The translations under genes and the position numbers were made by a program. Below, piece after piece: positions 22,401 through 36,100 of a stretch of DNA of 64,000 nucleotides (within the stretch, counting starts at the first letter, position 1; the number at the start of each line of letters is the position of its first letter). The notes below the pieces were generated by a model. That model did no database searches and was not told where the DNA came from. It saw only the letters and a program-made list of their open reading frames with translations. The DNA is from Strigamia acuminata (lineage: Eukaryota; Arthropoda; Chilopoda; Geophilomorpha; Linotaeniidae): NCBI GenBank assembly GCA_949358305.1, contig OX442318.1, forward strand, positions 9,530,517 through 9,594,516, in the 5' to 3' direction.

Positions 22401-25400
22401 AATATTTTGGTCAAAAATTGACTGTTTTGACAAAAAATTGACTGTTTTTGGTCAATAATAGCACGTTTTTGGTCAATAATTGCATGTTTTTGGTCATAGA
22501 TTGCATGCTTTTATCCTAAATATGAATTTTTTTTACATCAGAATAAATTTTCTAGTCCAAAAAATAAATTTCTGGTCTTTAAAATAATAACCAAAGAAAA
22601 CGACAGCCGCCAATGAACATCCCATTGGCCCCAGATTGTCACATGGTCTCCATCACACACGATTCTCCAAGTGTGCGACGTCCCAAACATAGAAGCTGTC
22701 TCGCGCCTGTACCCCATAAGCCTTTAAATCACCACCGTGCATAAAAATGCACAGACATGCGATTCCTGCGAATCCAGCAGAACCACACGCCTTTTTTCTT
22801 ATTCCCTCCTAATGAAAATTTTTTTCGTTAAATACTTTACACACACTCAAACAAATGCCATTTTCTTGTATTATTCAGGCGACGCAACATCCGACTTTAA
22901 ACCCGTGCTGGAAAACGGTCCATGGTCAACAATAATGTCGAACGGCTCCCTGGCCATAATTCACGTGACCAAAGAGAGTGAGGGCCACTTCTTATGCCAA
23001 GCAAGCAATGGCATCGGTTCAGGGCTGAGTAAAGTAGTGAGCATCAAAGTCAATGGTACGTACCTCGAATCAATACTTTTCTTCCAATTGATATATCATT
23101 TATCTACACAAATAAGCCAGCCCTCCATTTTTATCATCCACCATATTCGCCCTTAATCTCATTCGATCAATCAAAAGCCAATTTCAAATATGCCCGTCTA
23201 GGCCATTAACCTTCCTTTGAAATTCAAAACCGGGGGCCACCAGTGACTGCGGAGGTCATCGGGGAGTTCACCGGAGAAAGCGTCCTCTATTAACCTAAAA
23301 GAATTCATCGCAGTTAGCATTTCTAACGCGATTACAGAGAGTATAACGCTAAACGCATTTCAGTGCCAGCTTACTTTGATGTGCGCAATGTCAACCAAAC
23401 GGTGCGAAAGAGAAACGATGCCACTTTGAAGTGCGAAGCCGGCGGAGATCCGCCGATCAAAATAATGTGGACAAGAAATCGAGAGAGGATTAACTTCAAA
23501 TTGGAACCTGCGTAAGATTTTTTTTTCTTTCTTTTTTCATCTTTTTCGCTTCGTCTTAGCTCTCCCAAGCGAGCGATTAGCTGGCGAATAAAAATAAAGG
23601 AAAGTCAAGAGTAATTAATGTGCAACAGGCAGAGGAATCTGTCGGAAAGAATTTGTTTGTAATTGATTGCATTTACAACTGATGGTGAAGTGTCACTTTC
23701 GGTTGGTGCGATATAAACTTGTGACATGACACCAAAAATTTGATCTGATGATTTCCGTATCTGTGCTCTGACTCACTATAAGTTGGGCCTATTTTCCATT
23801 GGCTGAGCCTAATTACTCCTAACTGTGGACTGTGTGCTACCACCAGGAAAAGTAGTTCAGTTTTTTTGTTTTTTTTTAATTTTTTGTTTTATTTTAATAA
23901 TTAAAATTATGTAATGTTGTTTGTGTTTTATAAGAAAATGTTTTTTTCAATTCATAAAATAAAGATTTATGCTGGTTTTATTTCAATATTCATGATTATT
24001 CAGTTTATTGCTCGCTTTGACGGGAAAGCAAACAATTTTCTAATTTTTTTACTCGTTTGTTTTGTCTGGAAAGCAGTCATAATGTCAAACCATTGTTTTG
24101 ATCTATTTTTGGTATCAATAAACAAGTGAAAAGGCTCAGCCAATGGAAAATAGGCCCAACTTATAGTGAGCCAGAGTATAGAAGTCCATAAAATACATTT
24201 TCCACTTTCCTTTGGGATTCGCGCATGCGCATTATGTCATTTGTCATTCAAACCAACAATCAAGTAAAGGTTTACTACTTGTTGTAATGATAACACATTG
24301 TTTTAACTGAAAAAACGTTCGTTTTTACCGAAAAAACGTTTGTTTTTACCGAAAAAACGTTCGTTTTAATCGAAAAAACGTTTGTTAGTTACTAAAAACC
24401 AGATTAAAATCGAATTACAGCATGCTAAAACTAGAATTGGCAAACAAATAGAAAGTAACCAAAAAAGTGCATTCATTCTAAAGTACTTTTTCTTCCTTTG
24501 CGAAAGTAAGAAAAGAAAAGATTTTTCTTTCCTTTTGCAAATTGAACGCACCTATTGTATAAAATATCTACCTACGGTATATCATATTCCCACATGGAAA
24601 AACATAATTTCCACATCGACTTTCCATATTATTTCACATTGCTTAATGTTACATTTCCATAATTTAAGTATTAAATCTGCTAGATTTCTACAAATGATAC
24701 CTGTTTAGGGACTTATTTATCGGCCCAGCCAAGTTCCGACGCCATGATTTATCAATAAACTTAAAAAAAAAATACACAAAAATAAAAAAAATAAAAAATA
24801 GATATAGTACCTACGAAAATAAGACAGTTCGGTGCCACCTCCAACTTAATCCCCACCCAAAATCAATCCCCCCTCGTGCAATTTCACAAGTGCAACACCA
24901 AGAGCTTAAAGACAACGAGCTGGGAACCCTAAATTATGATGAGGAAATTATTTCTGAGGTTTTGGCACCTTGCCTAATTGCGAATATTACCGTCAAACCT
25001 AATAGCCAGTTTCTAAAAGCCCAAGTTTTGCACCAATTGACTCACAAAAACCCGCCAGCATCACAGGAAAAACCTCGCCTAAACTAATCAATGCAAAAGT
25101 GATCAATAATCATCTTGCCGACTCCTTCCTTAAATAAACAGCAACCAATTCCCGCCAGTGCATTACTCAAAGCGAGCACCTGCTCCTCCTTTGCCCTCCT
25201 GCTCATTCATCAGTGCACGTGCCACTCCAAACACCCTTTTCTCTCCGCCCCGTTCGCTCCTCTGCAATTACATTCTGCAAATCTGGTGGCATTACGAATA
25301 ATTAAGCCCCAATCTCGCAGGTCCTAATGCCAACGACCCTTGCAACAATCAGTCGGACATAAAATTGAACGCTTTGCAACCGTTCGGTCAGACTTAATTG

Positions 25401-27103
25401 GGACTGACAGAAAAGGCTGGGTGCTTGCGGACCCCCTTCCGGTAGGACTCGTGTCGAGTGTGTGCATTGTGTATGTGTTGTTCCAAATCAGGAGAGATCT
25501 TTGGCAGCCAGCGCCAATTGGCTGCAACAGGCCTAATCCAATTTGTTAAATAGAAAGATACGAGTTTGGGCGCTTGAGCAACCATGTCACTGAATTGAAG
25601 GCTGCACCGACTTGCTGCCCCATGCTGTGCTTGACCACCAACTAACTCGTGTCCCACATCAAATGGTGTGCAAAATGTCTTAAATCCACACTTTTAACTG
25701 ACACAAAAACAAGAAAAAGAAGTTAAAATACCGATAATCGTGTCAATGTCATAGAGAACGTAATTATTCGTTAGCGGATAAATAAAGGAAGATGCGGACA
25801 ATAGAGAGTTTGCGGGATGCATTTTTCCCTTACAGTTAAAGACTATACGGTATGAAAATAGTGTAAGGGGAAAATGATAAATTAAGTTTTTGCGGGCTGC
25901 ACTTTTCCCTTATTTTGGGCCTAAAAATTTAATTTGGGGGCATAAATGGGCAAATTTCTGCATAAAATTCTATTATTATGCCTATAAAGTATGGTTTTGG
26001 GCCTAAAATTCAATTTTAGGCCTCACTTATCATTCAATCTGCGTACCTATGACTGATGTGTTTGATCAGGACAACAAAATAATCGCCATTTGCAATGGGC
26101 GGAGCTAACAATATAGTGTTCTCAATTCTGATTGGCTGCGCTATATTTTAATTTAGTGTTGAAAACGATACACTAAAGATTTTTCCCTTACGATATGGCA
26201 CTAAAATAGTGTAACGTGGCACAAAATAAGGGAAAAATGCATCCCGCAAACTCTCTATTGTTGCGGTAAAATTACAACCTTGAGGCCTTAAATTTTCTAA
26301 TGGCTTAGAGCCTTTAAATTTCCCAATGACTCGAGGCCCAAAAATTCCCTAATACCTCGAGAGTAAAACTTAACTGAGCCCTAAAATCCATTGGATTATA
26401 ACTCACTGCTAATAGTAGTGGGATCAGGCAACCTAAATCCAATTGGGAAACTATTCTGAAAAGAAAGCGGAAATGTTAAACGATTAAAAATGTCCGATGG
26501 TGACTAAAGAGGAATTCGAAGATTATTTTTATCTTTACCTTTTTTCTATTTTCCTGCATTTTTAATAATTTGGTGGAAAAATTCCATTACTCTTCCAATT
26601 TACTGCAAAATCAATATCCATTTTCAACCAATTGCAAAATTGAAATTAATTATAAAACATGAAGGTTCTGGATGTATTGACTATCTCGAATGTAATTTCC
26701 ATATTTCTCAAAGAAAATATAAAAGCACATAAAAATGTTGTGTTCTTGGAGCTTCGGAAGTGCTGAATCTGCATTTCGCAACAAATTTTGTTTTTTTACG
26801 GTCAAATAGTCTAAGAAAAGCACAATTTTCTTCTTTTAAACTACTTTCCTTTATTTTATTTTCCATCCTTCTTTTGCCTTCCATCTTCTTTTATTTACTC
26901 TTGAAATGTGCATTTGACTGAGAGATATTTTTCTATGCCCATTTTCACAGATTATCTATGCGGGAGTTTGCCACCTCGACGGGTTTGGCTTCCGAGCTGG
27001 TGGTCCATAAGACTGAGCGCTCAGACGCCTCCACATTCAGCTGCGTCGCCACCAACGCTTACGGTCATGATGAAAAACTGATCGATTTAACTGTTCAAGG
27101 TTC

Positions 27104-27136
<33 letters not shown>

Positions 27137-30100
27137 AGGTCAATATTTCCTACCTTTATAGCCGTTCCTGCAATATCTACACGTTTCCTGTCCTTTATTA
27201 AACCACTATTTCTCATAGGTATTCCACAGTACTATATTCAATTTGGTACTGGTACTAGTGGCAAACCCCACTTTTTTGACAGATCAGCTAAAACTTCTTC
27301 CCAGGGGCATCTGCCCCCTTTCTGACGTACACCCACTATGCCACAGTAATGAGAACCTTCAAAATTCTAGGACTACTACAGCGGGTTTAACGCAACTTAT
27401 AAGCAAGCCTTGAAGTTCAAAACACTTCCATCCTTGTTCCGCTTGATCCGAAAAACCCATTTGCACTTTATCGGCTTTGCCCCTAACTGGCACCTTCAAG
27501 CCTACAACATTATTCAAATTAGCAGGGCTGATATATATATATATATCTATACATATATCTTGCTTAAGGATTGGAACAAAGATCAAAATGAATCAGACAG
27601 ACAGGGTTTTTAGTCTTCCTCCATGTTTACATGGTCACAGTTTTCCAGATAAGTGAATATTCGGATTTTATTTATCTGGATAACCGTTTGCGTTTACATG
27701 ATGTTAGTTTTCTGGTAAACGTGACGTCATACGAGAATTACCCATACTGCCCTTTGATTTTCTGGAACAACAAAATGGCTGTTGATCCATTTCAGCCAAA
27801 CAAATGAAATGATGGTTAGGAAAGAGGTTTTTGCTCGAATCTTTGCAATGGTGCCTAATATGCAAATTCTGATCCCAAAAATGGTGGTTTTAGCTGATTT
27901 CACATTGATTTCGGTACCAAATGTCGTTGGTAAGTAGGCCTAACGTATTTTTACAACAACGATCCAACGATATCTCGATCCAAGTTTTTGAATTTTCGCA
28001 TACACGGGTGTTTACATGCAGTTTTCAATGCGCAAAACGCCCAAATCTAGCTCGTGCAACTGGAATTTAGTTTTCCAGATAAGTCTGTCTTTTCTAGAAA
28101 ACTGATTTGTTTACATGATCAGTTTTCCAGAAAAGTAAAATTTGCATTTTCACTTATCCAGATAACTGGGTACATGTAAACATGGTAATTGTTACTGTCA
28201 CTAACAGAAGAGTAATCCTTTATTGTTCCATTAAGTGACCAACCATTTCTAAGGGGAAAATATGGAAGCCACATGATGACATCATTGACTGTTATTGCTA
28301 TTCTCACATAATTTAACCTGAACAATTCCTTGTGGTAACAATACACCACAATTACATTTTTCTTTCATGTTTCAGTATTTTGTTCCTTTTCTATGGATGC
28401 GATTTTTTAAAAACAAAAAATAACACTCAACTATAAAAATGACTTTTAAAAAAAATTATTTTACAACGGTTAATTGAAAAGTCAATCAGAAAAAAAATCT
28501 TTTTAAAAGAATAAGAAGCGATAAAGAAAAAAAAATAGAAAGAAGTAACATTTTTGAAAAATCCTCGTCTGAGATTTTTTTGTCTCGAGCACAATCCATG
28601 AATCACTTGACACAAATCATTAAAGCTTTTCTTTCAACCCCTTTTGTGCTGCTAAGTCGAGCTGTTTCCATCGCCGACTTTATTGTCCCTTTCCACAACT
28701 CCGGCAAATGGTTCGTGGATTATCTGCTCTTAAAAGATTCTTTGCACTTGTCTTTTACGTTTCCATGACAACGCTAATTAATTCTCAGAGAAATACTGCA
28801 CACTTGCTGTACACACAGCTGCAACTCAAGTTCAATTTACCTTGCCTCACTATCGAGAACTTGTGGCTTTTGACTACGTCTGAGTCCATTAAGCAAGAAC
28901 GTAAATCAGATTAACACGAAAAAGCACTAATTTCTTATACAAACCTATTCCATTCCAAACGATCGACAACTTTAATGCACTTTTTTTCTCTCCCACTTCT
29001 CATCAATTACCGGGAATTAAAATACAAGCACCAGCTCGGTTCAAAAACTATTTACAATTAACTCACACAGCCAAAAATCTATTAACTTCATACGCAGCTT
29101 ATCGAAATGACTTAAGGTGCGGCACAAAAAATTAGAAACACGTAAAATTTGTTTTTTTTGAAATGATCTCGTCATTTTATGGTTTTCTAACCTATTCCAA
29201 TCGTTTTTTCACATCAAAATAAGCAAGAAACCTTGTTTTTTGACATGGAAACTTTTAATTTTCTCTCGTAATCAACTAAAATGAAAAAATACTTAGGTTC
29301 AAAAAATTATGAACAGTTGGTTAACAATGATTTATGACAATGTAGGCAATGATTTAGTACCATTTAATACCAAATAAAGTTACCCTACTTTAGGATATAT
29401 TTCAAATATATTGGTTATAACTTACATTGAAAATATACTGCCATTTATGTGGACTATAAGTTGAATATATCTGCAATATATGACTTTTTCGTGTGGGTGA
29501 CACATACGGTTAAAAATATATTGAAATTACATTGCAATGCATTTTCTAATACATTGCAACGAATGCAATATATTTGCAAATAAAAATTCAGATTATGATA
29601 AGTCAAATTTAGATTTTAACTTTGAATGGACCTGGTTGAATTATTGGCGTTAATTCGTCTTTCGACAAAATAAAACAAATTCAGAAATGAATATAATAAT
29701 AATTTTGCATCATTATATTATCAAAAACTTTGCAATTTATTATTTTTGCACCACAAGCTCCTATTCAGCAAATGGTAACTTTTCCAAACTTAAACTTTCT
29801 TGCTGACTCAAATGTCATCAATGTACAGTTTCCAAAGCACAGACCGTGAACTCAACTATTTTTCCTTTCATTCTTTATTCAAAACTTTGTTTCCTTAAAA
29901 AAAAAATATTTTTCTAAAAAAAGAAAATATAAAAAAAAAGTCTAAGTACTTGAAGACCAAACTCCATGCGTGTAAACATGTATGAAATTAATCAAAAATT
30001 GTTTACTTGCTATTGAAGCTGGAAAAGTGTTGAAGAAAATTCCACTCGAATGAATCTACAAAGAAAAAGAAAGTTTTAGGTGAAGTGAATGGAAAAAGCA

Positions 30101-33100
30101 AAAAAAAAAAAAAAAGAGAAAATGGTTCTTAAAACAAATTGCATTAAGTTAGAGCATGCATCAAAACACTGCACCAGCAGTTTAATATACAGCATTCAAA
30201 CATCAAACCCTACATCATCTAGAAAGGTTTTCTTTTATTAAATAAGTCGATGAGGAGCACACGAAGGGCTCAAATTCATCTTGGGAGACAAATACGCATT
30301 TTAAACAGTGAAAGTCATTAATAATTTACTGGCAAACCTCATTCCTACTATGCATGCAAATTTTAAACAAATTTAACACTTAAAATTTTAATTACAGTCA
30401 TTTCTTATCCGCACAAAGAAGAATAGACAATTTCCTTTCCTACCACCTGCAACTAAGCCATCAAAATATTGATTTCTCTTTTTACTCGACAGAACAACCG
30501 GCCAGCCCCAAAGATCTCAAGATAAAGGAAGTAACTAGTCGATCCGTACACCTGGTTTGGATGTCGGCGGATGATGGCAACAGCCCAGTGTTGTGCCACA
30601 CCATCCAATACAAAAACATGGCAGGTGATTTCAATCAGCGTCACAATGCAAACTTGATTCACTCTCAATACATAACAAGTTTATTTTCTGTCTGTTCTTG
30701 TGTATTCGTGTCATTATTATTTTATTTTATTCCCCGTTCCAAGTTTAAGATTAAATTTAAACTGAAAGCATCACTCGAACTCCTATTCCAGTCTTTCCTC
30801 TTCCCTATCGATTGGTATTAATAGAATAAGCATTACTGAGCATGCTAGAAATGACTATTTTCCTTTCAGAAATGTGTATACGTTTTTTGAGACGGTTAAG
30901 TGTCAGTTTTTATTGTGGATTTGTATTTCTATTTGGACTTAGAGTGGATTTAATGGCTAAATCTACCTCTGGGAATGACTCAATAAATGATAACACGCTG
31001 TGTTGTGTGTTCGCAGATGCGTGCTAGAAGGGGAAGCACTTTGACCGTAGATGAAACTCAAGCTTTTTGAAAAGGGGGAAGCATTTTGAAATTAAATTAG
31101 CATATGTAAACTGTTAATAGAGAGGTGGCACAAACTATCTATTCTTTTCTGGAGGAAAAAAAAAAGTTTTTTTCGGTATGCAGTGGCCGGTTAAAATAAT
31201 AAAACTAGGTTGGCACATTTCCAGATCTTTTTAAAACCTTTTCCAAGAGAAAAGCTCAACACACAAGAAGGAAGGAGGCTTGATATATTAGAGCATTTGA
31301 GGAAACTCCATTAGGAGAAACACTTAGTAGAGAAAAATTATGAATTTTCTTGTTCTAAAAAAGCCGAGACTTGCAGCAAGCGGTAGTTGTAAAATTCCAA
31401 TTCTGTCATAGGACTCATAGGGCAAAGTTTTGCCAGCCATCATCGCCCATAAATCTTCATTTCCAGTATCTGTAATGCTTGCACAAAGTTGGAATATGAA
31501 CGTGACGATTTGAAGAAGGAAGGGAAAATTAACACTTTGCATGCTGTTTACTTGTCGCGCTGTCATTGTCTTCAAAGTGTTGCACGTGTGATGAAAAAGT
31601 GAGATAAAGCTCGTAAACCGTTGACAACTTGACAACCATAAAAATCTTTATAGTTGGATGGTAAAGAGAATCAAATTACTAAACACTGTGCAAGATGTGC
31701 ACTTCATTGATAGAGCAAAAGGTCTCACCGCCAACGGAAAGCCGAAAGCAAAAACACTAAAAAATAGAAAAAAAAAGGTTCTTTCTTTTTAAAACTTTTC
31801 CTTTTCCTGTTCTTTGATTTACTCAATACGATCACAGAACAAAAAATTTACCAAAAAGAAAGAAGAAAAAAATAGTCAATAGATTTTTTTTTTTGTGCAA
31901 AGAAATTCATTGAATACTCCCTGGAGACTTTGGTAAAATGAATAGAAATCCGACTCTCAAAAAGAGATGGAATCACTGGAAATTTGACCATCCGACTGGA
32001 AAAAAATTTATTCTAAACCCAGAAAATTGATCAATTCAACTGACATTAAATTAATGATTTCTTGCAGAAGAGTGGGATTTGCCTATAGTCAACATCACAA
32101 GCATGGGTAGTGAAACTTCATACACCATTGAAGGACTTTTACCAGGAGCTTCCTATCAGATGTGGGTGATTGCAGAAAATGCTTTGGGGAAAAGCAAAAC
32201 CAGTGATATGATTGAAGTTACTTGTTTACAAGAAGGTAGAAACTTTAAGCTACATTTACATCAGTCGTCTTAATAAAACTCTGTGTTATGAATCTAGTTC
32301 CAGGAGGACCTCCAGTTGGAGTAGAAGCCAAAGCTGTGGGATCTTCAACAATTAAAATCACATGGAAGGTAAAACTTGGCTCCAGAATCCATTTAATCTT
32401 TTAAAATAAAAACAGCAAAGTAATACACATATTAGATAGGTATATTGTGTAATTTTGACAATTTTGGCACTTTTGGACTTATCGTGTAATAACAGTTTCC
32501 CGCTAACCTTCTGGTGCTTTTTATGGTCGTCCCAGTTCGCACAGATGTCGAACTAATTTTGCTAGATGCCGCAATTGATTGATTGATTGATTTATTGGCC
32601 TGTGATTTAATTAACTCTGTGACCAGGGTCCTTGGCTATATAGTTCGCATCCTGTGGGAAATTTTTTGATTAGTCTCACTACACATTTCCACGAAAAAGT
32701 GGCAAAACCACGGAGACGTATTGACTTATTCGTCTGAAATGAATTCTCTAAACAGGATATGACGTTTTTTGACTTATAGCAGTGACTTATCTCTTCTGTG
32801 TAGTGTTCTTGAGATGTGTAGCAGCAGCTGAAAGAAGGTGACACTTGATCTACGTCTTGCGCCACAATGCTTTATTTTGAGCAAGTGCATAGTGCGAAAC
32901 AACATGAGCACCCTGATTGGTTTACATAATTGTTATGCTGGGGACACACTAGGCGCGATGCGATTCACGCCGCCTCGCAAAGCGATTTTGACGTCATCAA
33001 AAATGACGTCAGGTCACATCTGATTGGCTGCGATCAAGATCGCAGAGCAAAAAGTACTTGGTGCACCGCTCCTAGTGTGTATCTAGCATTAAGAAGGAGG

Positions 33101-36100
33101 GTAATAAAAGAGGGTACTGCTTGAATGTAGGGGTAAAACTTCACTGCAATACACTGCAGGGCGTTCAATCGAGAATTCACTTCTTTAAGTCATTTCTTTA
33201 AGTTATTTAAGAAGAAGTAAATTCGTCTCTTGGATTTTGAAAGCACTTTAAACCAAATAAGAAATTAGATCTTCCATCCAAGTACTGACCAGACACAATG
33301 CTACTAAACTTCTGGGTTCAAAGGCGAAAGGAAAAGGCTTGGCGGGGCCCGATCCAATTACTAATTTCAAAGTTGGCTTCAGTGGTGGTTAGTTAATGCA
33401 CTTTGAACCCAACCAAGGATAAAGAATTTTTTGGTGCGTTGCTTCGCATTTGGCACATTAAAGAATCTTTCGACAACAGACTAAGTTCTTCCGCTAGACA
33501 AAATTCCCAAAGCTTGGTGATGCTTTTCTCATGTGTTGGTTGGCACTTGACACGTTAGAAAACCATTGACAGTAGAACTAGAAAGTTCTTCCGATAGATA
33601 AAATTTCCAAAAGAGATGAAGCCCCTTTTCTCCATCGGTAGAACCTCACAAGTGTGAATTACACGTCAGAAACGTCCGTGCACATAAGAATTGACGTTTT
33701 CTGCGTTTCACTCATTTTTGCGGCTTAAATCGGCCTTAAATCCCTTTCCACTTGGAAAACATGTTCTTGGTTGAACCCATCGTCCACTTTTGTCTTGCTC
33801 GCAGTTATTTCTCTCGAGCAGAGAAAGAAGCAGCTTGAGCCACAAAAATTGGCAAATGTTAAACTCATCATAAATCAACCAATATATCTTGGCCCAAGTT
33901 TCTCCTCCCCAAGAAATTCCTAGAAATATCTTCTTTCTCCTCTAGGACAAATTTCTTTGCGGGAAATTAAAATCAATTCAAACTCTTCCAAGAAAAACAA
34001 TTTTTCCCGAATTTGCTTGTGATTAATGTTTTCGATTTTGTTGTTTTTCTCGTTGCTCAAATTTGTTTACGAGTTTCCTGAAATATAATATCGTCCAACC
34101 CCGTTACAACGAAACGTCCAAGCCCCTCGAAAACCTTTAATCTTTTTTTGAAATATCTCTTCGCAAAGCCTCCCAAGAAAGAGCTGTGGAACGGCGAATT
34201 GCACGGCTACTACGTGGGCTACAAAGTATACGACAGCACAGAGAACTACGTATACAAAACAGTTAAAGTGACTGCAGACTTCAAGGAAGAAATCCATCTC
34301 ACAAATCTGCTCAAGTTCACGAAATACAGCGTGGTCGTGCAAGCATACAATAAAGTCGGAGGTGGACCGGATTCGGACGAAGTTATTGCCTACACTCTAG
34401 AAGACGGTAACCTCCAGACCATTCCGGTGAGTCTCAATTTATACATAAGCCATAAATTTTCACAGCTCCGAGCGAACCGCCTCAGTCGGTGCAGTGCACT
34501 ACATCAACGTCCCAAAGCATCCATGTCACGTGGTCTCCTCCGCCGGTAAACAGTCAAAATGGCATTATCAGGGGATATAAATTACTCTACACAGCATCCG
34601 ATGACGATATCACCAAAGGTATGCTGCACCACTAGCTATCAACATCTAGCGCTTATTTATCTGTTTATTTCACCTTACAGACTATAATCTTCAACAAACT
34701 GCTGTCATACAACCAGCAACGACCAAAGCAAACCTGCACAGTCTCGAGAAATACACCAATTACAGCATTCAAGTGCTCGGCTTCACTCGGATGGGTGACG
34801 GAGTCGCCAGTGCTCCTGTTTACTGCAGGACAAATGAAGATGGTGAGTCAAACAGGAAATGCACAACGCTTTTCAGACGTTGGGAATGCGCAAAACAACC
34901 GTTTCTGTCTTTCCGGCGGGAAAAAGAACGGTTTCTGCATTCAAAAATAAAAATACTTGTGTTTTAACAATTTTAGTTTAAATTTAAATTTTAAATTTTG
35001 ACCGTGAGAATTTTAACTATTTTATACAACTGGCAACATTTATTACTTATTTATGACATCATTTTCCGATTTGGATGGAGAAATATGGGGAAATACAGTC
35101 CTCGATTAATGGTGATCAAATGTAATTTGAAGAGACACAAAAAAGATACGACTTGACTGGTCTGTTGAAAATGTGAGATTAGTTTCTAACTTTATTTCAA
35201 TGTGTGTGGCACCAATAGGGTGGGTGTCATAACAGTTGTTTATACAAGGAAGGGGGAAACAAAACAGAACATCAAATTCCTCCTCACATATGGAGGGGTC
35301 ACTCTAAAAGCAAAGACCACAAACTCAGAATGTAAACAAAATGTGCCCTAAATGATTAGATAAAAAATACAACTTATATAATTAAAAGCACTGAAATTAT
35401 CTAATTAAAACCCTAAAATGATATAAATTGAAAACAAATTAAATAAAACTGATTAATTCAGTTTTGACAATCATTAGTCACGTCATTAGAATTCAGGGGA
35501 CATCATTTTTGTTTTAAAACTGAAGTTAAAACACAAAATATTTTAATTTTTGAATGCAGCCAATAACTGCCGATATAGACAAATTGCTCTTTTATTTTGC
35601 GATACTTCTCCCACTCGAAAAGCATTACTTTGACAAATAAATGATGAGTACATACATTCCCAGCTGCATACAATATAACTGTCATGTCAGCCTACACGAA
35701 AATTGTTTTAAATGCAATATTTAAATTTTTTATACACAATTAAATTCTTCTTTTATTTTGCACTCCTCCTTAATTATCATACTCATCTGCGCAAAATCAT
35801 TATCAGACTCCCCCAGCTTAGTTTATTTGTGCATAGTACATCAATCTACAAGTAAACGAATGTTTGCATGATTGTTTCAACAGGATTGACTGGTTGTTCA
35901 GGCCCGCGGTCTGAGAAATAACGGCGGGAGAACCTTATGTACACAAATTCCATCTCCGCACAAACGCCTCTTGGTGACATCAAATTAACAAATTCGTAAA
36001 CTCGCCGCCGCTTCGCCCTTGGTTACCATCTCTGTGTACATTTCAAACCGCGAAGTTCGGGGTCCTATATTTTGTTTGCCGCGGTGTTACATCGAGTGTT

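Noticed and set aside
21731-22500. CRISPR array
   Set aside because: Units are contiguous 20-mers without unique spacers, in a eukaryotic intron; this is a minisatellite.
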